DNA of 64,000 bases from Canna indica (taxonomy: Eukaryota; Streptophyta; Magnoliopsida; Zingiberales; Cannaceae), in the NCBI GenBank assembly GCA_034359265.1, contig CP136891.1, positions 86,322,001 to 86,386,000 on the forward strand, given 5' to 3'. Under the pieces are notes generated by a model. That model was not told the origin of the DNA. It ran no database searches and was given only the letters and a program-made list of their open reading frames with translations. Below are positions 57,498-64,000 of the stretch, one piece after another. The position numbers were made by a program, and so were the translations under genes. Each line of letters begins with the position of its first letter. The first letter of the stretch is position 1.

Positions 57498-57700
57498 ACC
57501 TCATTTCGTTGCCAAACTTCAGCTTCTTCTCGACCTGAATGCTATCAAACTTCAGCAATTGCACTACGAGCAACTATAAATCAAATAAATATATAACCCT
57601 CAAATTCTAGTAAAAAAGTCAATGAGTTTTACACATATATAAAGCTAAATTTTTGTGTGTAAATTTTGCCTCATTTGTATTCTTCATGTGTAGCTTGGAA
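57498..57700 (-). pseudogene. BAG-domain gene fragment, copy 1
   Basis: Minus strand 57597-57518 reads LLVVQLLKFDSIQVEKKLKF then GNEM, followed by a GTAC donor. Plant BAG1-4 proteins have ELLMRQLLKLDGIEADGEAK at this place in the BAG domain, which binds Hsp70. An upstream exon scrap ends near 57672. Only a small part of the gene is present. Confidence 0.5.
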
Positions 57701-57769
57701 ACAACAGAACCTTAATACTGCATATATAAATTTAATGTGATGAGACAAAAATATAATGGAAGTACCTAA

Positions 57770-58241
<472 letters not shown>

Positions 58242-58567
58242 TTGGAAATGGATTTACTTTATAATAGGACAATAGTGCACGTTCCTTACGAAGGAAAAAG
58301 ATTGAAATAGATATCCTCTTGGCAATCAATTGAAATCATGTCAAGCACTTAAGAAAAATTAATGGTAAATAAACACCAAATAAATGAAAATCGATATAGC
58401 AACAAATTACTTGGCTACTTTATATTTGGAAAAGGAAAAATAATAATAAATTGCCTTGACAAAGTGACAACAAACATAAGCAAATTGAATTGAAAAAAGT
58501 ACCCAATAATCTATACAAAAATCATGTAAGAAGATAAGTGATTCGACTGTAGGCTTCTCGTTGAGGG
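58242..58567. repeat. Direct repeat of the GlyRS intron 1 segment, distal copy
   Basis: TTGGAAATGGATTTACTTTA ... GTAGGCTTCTCGTTGAGGG is almost identical to 60118-60447, which lies directly downstream of GlyRS exon 1. The copies flank the isovaleryl-CoA dehydrogenase fragment. Confidence 0.9.
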
Positions 58568-59034
58568 TAGGGCTGTTCATGGGTCAAACCCGACCCAATG
58601 AACCCGAGAACCCGACCCGACCCGAACCAATCGGGTCGGGTCGGGTCGAGTTCAAATTTTTGAAACCCGATTATAATCGGGTCGGGTCCGGGTTTCAATC
58701 TTTAAAACCCGATGACCCGAGACCCGATTACCCGAATTTTATATAATTTTTAATTATTTTTAAAATATTTATATTTAAAAATATTTATATTTAAAAATAT
58801 TTATATTTAAAAATATTTATATTTTATTATTTTTTAAAAAAAAATTAAAAATTATTATTAAAAAATTATGTTTTACCTAAACGGGTAAACCCGACTACCC
58901 GACCCGACCCGACCTAGGTCGGGTCGGGTCGGGTCGGGTTTGAGAGATGAAAAATATTCAACCCGACCCGATTACATTTGGTCGGGTCGGATCGATTTTT
59001 CCCCTAAACCCGACCCGACCCGTGAACACCCCTA
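58568..59034. mobile_element. hAT-type MITE rich in GGGTC repeats
   Basis: A 467-bp element with ends TAGGGCTGTTCATGGGTC and GACCCGTGAACACCCCTA and an 8-bp target duplication GTTGAGGG (58560-58567 and 59035-59042). The sister repeat at about 60440 has one GTCGAGGG, the empty site. The interior consists of (GGGTC)n/(GACCC)n tracts around an AT-rich core. No coding capacity. Confidence 0.93.
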
Positions 59035-59333
59035 GTTGAGGGCTCAGCAAAAATTCGCAAGATAACGATTTCCACCAGAAGCACCAGTGAGGAAGCCTAT
59101 AGGAACACATCAATGTCTGATTTGACTAATTTGCATCGTACCAGGAGTTTGAATATTCAAAATAGCTCTAATTAAAAACACTCAGATAGTGAGATCTATG
59201 GTGAAGAGGTAACCTATTTAACTCCAATATTATCAAATTAGTAACCGATATAACTTCAATATTATCAAAATAGTCTAGCACATTTGAGGAAATCATGTAA
59301 CTAAAAAAATCTGCAGTGCAGTGATAACCTTAC

Positions 59334-59894
59334 CTGGTGCGGTGATGCCATGGAGATTGAAATCCCCCATAAGTTTCCACAAGTTTACATCCTAAAAGAT
59401 AGATCAGATGACATGGATTGATGGTATGGGATTCAGCCAAATGGAATAACCAGTAAGAATACAACCTTGGGGAAGTAGTTCGTAGCATCAATCTTTGCAG
59501 CGTGCGGAGCAATGTTCTCTTGGGCGAACTGGTGAACGCTTTCCTTAAACTAAAAAAGCCAGTACCCGAAAATAATTAGAGAATGAGAAGCAAAAACATA
59601 TCACTTTGTTTACACTAATCCACACCACAACCAAGCATCCAAACAATCATCTTTTAGTGTTCCCCAGCCTCAAAATAAACAATGGTTCAACAATCAAAAT
59701 AAAAACAACCCCCAGTTCAGATTTTTTTTTTTGCAAAACCATAATTAATTGATTTAGCATGATGATGTCTTAGAAATTTTTACTTGCTTCTGGATACCAT
59801 CCAAGAGGAGGGAGGTGGAGAAAGAGGCCCTTTGTTTGCTCCAATGATCCCAGCAAAAGATCGCAGCACGTCTAGTAGCCAAGAAACGTTGCCC
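59334..59894 (-). pseudogene. Isovaleryl-CoA dehydrogenase fragment, first three exons
   Basis: Three minus-strand exons with matching phases: exon 1 59894-59784 (QRFLATRRAAIFCWDHWSKQ, then RASFSTSLLLDGIQKQ; GTAAAA donor), exon 2 59549-59466 (FKESVHQFAQENIAPHAAKI, then DATNYFPK) and exon 3 59391-59334 (DVNLWKLMGDFNLHGITAP; GTAAGG donor). Plant IVD is a mitochondrial flavoenzyme of leucine and isovaline-type branched-chain breakdown; exon 1 is its transit peptide. The codon before QRFL is GGG where ATG is expected, so the start is lost, and no further exons follow. A truncated, probably captured copy. Confidence 0.85.
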
Positions 59895-60117
59895 TTGGAC
59901 TTCTTGGCTCCGTTACGAGAGACGCAGCGGAGGATGTGAGCAGTTAAGTGAAGAGACGTGCAAGTGAATAAGAGAAGTAGAAATTAAAGAGAGAGGGAGA
60001 GAAAGAATACGTGTGAGAGAGAATGAGAGAAGTTACTCAAATAATTAAGAAAGCAAATTTTAAAAAAATAAAAATATTTTAAAAAATTGAGAAAATGCCA
60101 AAGTCAGCAAACAAAGC

Positions 60118-60447
60118 TTGGAAATGGATTTACTTTATAATAGGACAATAGTGCACGTTCCTTACGAAGGAAAAAAATTGAAATAGATATCCTCTTGGCA
60201 ATCAATCTGAAATCATGTCAAGCACTTAAGAAAAATTAATGGTAAATAAACGCCAAATAAATGAAAATCGATATAGCAACAAATTACTTGGCTACTTTAA
60301 ATTTGGAAAAGGAAAAATAATAATAAATTGCCTTGACAAAGTGACAACAAACATAAGCAAATTGAATTGAAAAAAGTACCCAATAATCTATATTCAAAAA
60401 TCATGTAAGAAGATAAGTGATTCGACTGTAGGCTTCTCGTCGAGGGC
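60118..60447. repeat. Direct repeat of the GlyRS intron 1 segment, proximal copy
   Basis: Partner of 58242-58567. It lies immediately inside the donor of GlyRS exon 1. Confidence 0.9.
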
Positions 60448-60455
60448 TCCCTAAC

Positions 60456-60836
60456 CTGACGCCATAAAGAAAGCACATTGGACTTGACGACGCACCCAGG
60501 AGGTTCATAGTCATACAGCCCAGCCACGCCGCGATAGATCTTGAAGGACGGGATGTAGAAGAGCCTCATCTCGAGGGTGTTGACGACAGTCTGGCGAAAG
60601 GCTTCCCTTGTGCTGGCGGCAGAACCATTGCCATTGCTAGAGAGGGCAGCCTGGAGGCGACGGGCGGCAGCGCCGGCCTCGATCTTGAGTGCCTTGAGGG
60701 CCTCGACGGCAGCGTCGATCTCGGACTGGGGAGCGCCGGGGCGGGCCTTGAGGGCGCGGACGGCCTCGACCTGGGTGTCGACGGTGGACTGCTTCTCAGC
60801 GAGGGACTGCCGGAGGGATTCCTCCGAGGCTGCCAT
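60456..60836 (-). pseudogene. Glycyl-tRNA synthetase exon 1 (WHEP domain), fragment
   Basis: 127 codons from MAASEESLRQSLAEKQ (ATG 60834-60836) to LSLWRQ before a GTTAGG donor. Residues about 5-62 form a WHEP domain; then comes the start of the class II catalytic core (FRQTVVNTLEMRLFYIPSFK, IYRGVAGLYDYEPPGC). Eukaryotic GlyRS has DYGPPGC here; the Gly to Glu change (GAA) and VNTLE-M for R suggest decay. No downstream exons (expected: HFVLEENMLEVDCP region) are found on the left, where IVD and BAG fragments follow instead. So this is an isolated first exon with its leader and part of intron 1. Confidence 0.85.
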
Positions 60837-61069
60837 CGGCAATGGAAGAAGGAGAGACTGGAGACGATTTCGGGACGGGGTGAAGAAATCGAAGTGGAGA
60901 GGAGACAAAGAAGTGGAGACGATTTAGGGTTTTTGGAGGTGGCGTGCAGAGTGCAGATCGGGAGATGGCGTGCAGACTGCAGAGAGAAGGGGAAGCGGGA
61001 GAAGGCAGGTCGGGAAAAGGCAACCAAATGGGGAAAAGGCAACGGGAAACAGGAAGCATAGAAAGAAAA

Positions 61070-61135
61070 AAATAACCGTTGCGCGTCATTAGCGTCGGTT
61101 ATAATCCGCAAATAACTCTTACTTTTCTTGTAGTG
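61070..61135. mobile_element. CACTA-type terminal inverted repeat (one end only)
   Basis: On the minus strand the sequence from 61135 is CACTACAAGAAAAGTAAGAG, then GGATTATAACCGACGCTAATGACGCGCAACGG with subterminal-type motifs. A 3-base flank GAA (61136-61138) would be one half of the target duplication. It has a different family sequence from the CACTA at 777. The other end was not found to the left in this window. Confidence 0.7.
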
Positions 61136-61490
61136 GAACCATATATCCAAACCATTCAATAATGATGCCTGATGATGAGTAGAAGGACGGATTGCAGAAA
61201 GGAGATCTCGTGCCAACTGCAAACTTGCATTTGTGACACACCACAATGCACGCTCCCAGCTTGTAGCAGTGACTTTCAAGTGTTTCTTACAGTCATTTTC
61301 AGCTCCATTGATCGCTTGTCGTTGCATAATCTTCACCACATGACAGATGACGAAAGAAAGATGATGCAGAGTGTTGCGTCAGTCAACAGAAGGATCCACA
61401 TATTGATGTTCTTCATCTCTGAGCATACTAGGAGCATGGGTTGGCTGAAGCATTGCAGTAGAAGTAGTCAATTTAATAAGAGTGGGAGAT
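61136..61490 (-). other. Coding exon of an unrecognised gene, interrupted by the CACTA end
   Basis: Minus strand reads SPTLIKLTTSTAMLQPTHAP ... RDEEHQYVDPSVD, one TGA, then RNTLHHLSFVICHVVKIMQR and ENDCKKHLKVTATSWERALW CVTNASLQLARDLLSAIRPS, breaking off at LDIWF where the transposon begins. The long conserved-looking frame suggests a real, probably alpha-helical protein. Family not recognised. Confidence 0.45.
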
Positions 61491-62003
61491 AGAGTAGGAA
61501 GGTAGATCTTCAAATTTAGTAGCATATGAGTTGTTTCTGATTTGATTTAGACATCCATGGAAAATTAGCAATATTCTCTTATCAAATTATCTCATATATG
61601 GTATACCTATTGCTTCTTTGAGCTTCCTGGTGGCAGGCTAAAGATGATATAGATGATACATAACTGCAATAGGCCTAAGTTGAACAAGTTGACCGGTGAA
61701 AAGTGAAAGAAAAATAAGCTAATTAGCTAGTGAAAGATATGGCCTGCATGCTTTGTGGAGAAAATGATATTTAAAAATAGAGCTTTGTGGGGCATTTAGT
61801 CACTCCACTTTCTTTTTTGAAGGGAAATTAGGAGGATGGTGAACAGCCCCATAAATACTATTAATTGAAGAGCAAATAAATGTCACAATAAGTTGTAATT
61901 ATAAAAGAGAGGAAGGATCAAAAAATTGGAAACTACAAGCGAGCAGGTTAAATGGCAATGCCTGCATGCTTGCCACAAGCATGGCAGCTTTGTTGAGTAA
62001 TAT
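61491..62003. other. Probable intron
   Basis: AT-rich, no gene seen. Confidence 0.4.
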
Positions 62004-62261
62004 TCATCTCAGTGGTTTGAATAAGGAGACTTCATCATCAAAATGGTGGATGACTGCATTGAACACTAAGCTTCCGTTTGGCAAAATTCTTTCATTATGC
62101 TCACAGACCAAATAGCTTTCAATCAAGTTAAAGCAATACCACATCTGAAAAGAGACAGTCTTCCATTGGTTGCGTGAACCAGGAACCAAATCATCAATAT
62201 AGTTAGAAAGATTTGTCAAATAAAAGTTGAGCTGAGTCCAACATCTACAGAGCAAATCCAA
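62004..62261 (-). other. Second exon-like segment of the unrecognised gene
   Basis: Minus strand open frame CWTQLNFYLTNLSNYIDDLV, PGSRNQWKTVSFQMWYCFNL, IESYLVCEHNERILPNGSLV. It has helix-like, non-repetitive composition and balanced codons. It is likely part of the same gene as the 61136-61490 exon. Confidence 0.4.
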
Positions 62262-62403
62262 AATTCAAGAGGAGTTTCTCATAGACACTGAACAAAATTT
62301 ACAGAGAACGCAGTGGGCAAATGCTCATTCCAATTTGTAATAGATTTTCCTTAACATGCATCCCCTTCTATAAAGTAATCATCTTTAGTGTCCATGAAAT
62401 CCA

Positions 62404-62565
62404 TTAATCTTCAGATTGGTAGAGAGTAATCAGGATCCAGGACTCAGCCATGAGCCCACCACCAAACATGCCAGCCACTTTGGCAGCTTTATAGTTTGCA
62501 GCTTTCAAAATATCACGAAAGATCTCCTTAAGGGGGATTCTCCAAACCAACGGACATAAAGGAAA
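62404..62565 (-). other. Third exon-like segment of the unrecognised gene
   Basis: Minus strand reads IPLKEIFRDILKAANYKAAK, VAGMFGGGLMAESWILITLY, QSED and a stop at 62404-62406 (or an exon end near it). The composition argues for true coding origin. Family not recognised. Confidence 0.4.
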
Positions 62566-64000
62566 AATTATAGCATCTGGTTTAAGCTACATGCCAAAAT
62601 CCATGAACCAAAATTACTATCTTTTGGTGCATCCGTAACTCAATTGCTGATATCCATATTTGTATTAGGCAGCAACTGCTAGGTGAGGAGTGCTGATAAA
62701 GCTTTAACTAGTTGTTTAAGCTATGCGCTAAGTTCTATGTCTAGTGTGGCAATCATTTTCTCTTTCATGCAGGATAGCAGATGATCAGTATTACTTTCTT
62801 TCTTTCTTTTTTCCAGAAAATGCTATATTAAGATAAATAGACAAAAGCCAGATCAAAAAAGGTCGTCGAGCAAAATATCCTCCGAGTCTGGAGGCCTAGT
62901 ACATGACCATATTACAAAATCACCCTCTAATCTCGCTCAGTTTGCTGCCCAATAAGCAGCTTTGTTTCATTCTCTATAACAAAAGGATAGGTCTTTACAG
63001 TTACTAGCCCTCATCAAAACTTGAATGTCTTTAACAATACCATTAAAGAAATAAGAACATTTTACAGAGATGACTTCCTAAATTTTCTGTTCGTGGAGTG
63101 ATGACTAAGGGAAAATTTTGTCTCTCTCGATTGGTGATTCAATGTTGGATACTTAAAACAACCTAATAAATGTCATAATCAGCAGAAGATATTTCTGTAA
63201 AACTAAGCTTGTTCTCAAGCTAAAATTTTTGATAAGTTCCAGTACCAGTTGCAGAGCAACACATAACATTCCTGAAAAATGTTTGGAATCTTTCATTAAC
63301 AGGATGTGAAAAATGAAATGTATTTTCCCCAATAGACAAAAGCTATGTCCAATTCTGAGCAGAAGGCCAATGCACATTGAAGGGATATAAAGTAATATGT
63401 TGCCCAATGTTACATTCTATTGAACATGTCAGGAGGAGCTGAGTGGAATATAGAAGTAAAACAAGCAAAAGTTTGGTTGGTTAGATTTTTTTCTCTGGCA
63501 AAGATGAGGGTCAACTCTGGTTCCAAACAAAAAAAAGACTTACCAAGATTGACAAAACTAAATCCGCAGTTGTCAATTAATTTAATTTGAATATGCTAAA
63601 AGTCACTACATTTGGCTAGCAGATAGCCTTTTGAGAAATTAATACATTTAGAGACATGGTTGGTGGATTGAGCTCATCTCAAATCACTTTAGTTTGTTTA
63701 TGACTATAGAGCAAGATAAAGCATGCCATTGATGTCAACTGTTAACTATGAACCAAAACTTCTGCAAAAGAAGTGAGGCTGACATCTTTTGATCAGGAGC
63801 TATCAATCTAAATTTGAAAGAAAATAACATCAAATGATCTCAGCATCTCTTCCTACTTTGTTGTATGATAATTCTAGGAAGACAAATAGAATAGCAGTTG
63901 GTCAGAGACAGTAAAGAGATAATGCTCCTTCGTACCAAATAAAATACTGAAAACTTTGTGAAACAATGAAACAATAAATCCAACCAAAATGATGAAAATC
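62566..64000 (-). other. Introns and weak exon candidates to the window end
   Basis: One frame around 63210-63400 (minus) gives HFSHPVNERFQTFFRNVMCC with stops before and after; the rest is AT-rich. A repeat-like stretch at 62820-62950 (CAAAAGCCAGATCAAAAAAGG) may be a transposon piece. The gene continues beyond 64000. Confidence 0.3.

Noticed and set aside
60566..61339. 257-codon minus-strand ORF crossing the GlyRS leader
   Set aside because: It runs across the CACTA terminus and then reads GlyRS exon 1 in the wrong frame; it joins two unrelated sequences by chance.

Overview
This window is nuclear DNA of a flowering plant. The signs are plant-type LINE (L1/Cin4-like) retrotransposons with RNase H and DUF4283/zinc-knuckle ORFs, CACTA and hAT elements with textbook target-site duplications, a TRIM retrotransposon, and plant gene families (F-box/LRR, berberine-bridge-like oxidoreductase, GlyRS, isovaleryl-CoA dehydrogenase, AXR1-like, BAG). 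I cannot name the species. No tRNA, rRNA, CRISPR or bacterial signal was seen. Most of the window is transposon-derived; only a few loci look like working genes.

Layout. (1) 1-4672: the 3' part of a LINE, split at 777-4139 by a CACTA element with a TTC target duplication; the same LINE at 11.5-17.2 kb shows the empty site. (2) 4672-35693: a tandem array of a unit of about 8 kb (two full copies plus about 1 kb of a third), expanded by later insertions. Each full unit carries three small genes on the minus strand: a secreted proline-rich protein, a small protein with an acidic tail, and a 48-residue peptide with a signal-like N-terminus. The first unit was invaded by a hAT-like element that itself contains a LINE; the second by two other LINEs. 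(3) 36871-43198: an apparently intact two-exon F-box/LRR gene whose only intron (5.5 kb) holds a TRIM split by a reverse-oriented LINE. (4) 43.4-45.1 kb: LINE fragments; 46.4 kb: an AXR1-like exon fragment. (5) 46.8-51.3 kb: two frameshifted berberine-bridge-enzyme-like pseudogenes as a nearly perfect inverted repeat with a 23-base loop, a TRIM in the promoter of one, and an orphan signal-peptide exon beside the other. (6) 52-58 kb: extremely AT-rich DNA with internal repeats and exon-like scraps. (7) 57.5-61.1 kb: exon fragments of three unrelated genes (BAG domain, isovaleryl-CoA dehydrogenase, glycyl-tRNA synthetase), all on the minus strand, next to a CACTA-type end at 61135. This looks like a gene-capturing transposon. 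(8) 61.1-64 kb: exons of a minus-strand gene I do not recognise, apparently interrupted by that CACTA element.

How it fits together: paralogous copies inside the window act as their own controls. Empty sites in the sister copy prove the limits of the left CACTA, the hAT-like insertion, LINEs c and d, the TRIM in the BBE promoter and the hAT MITE. The loci most worth following are the duplicated small-peptide module, the BBE palindrome (a possible source of small RNAs) and the multi-gene capture element.
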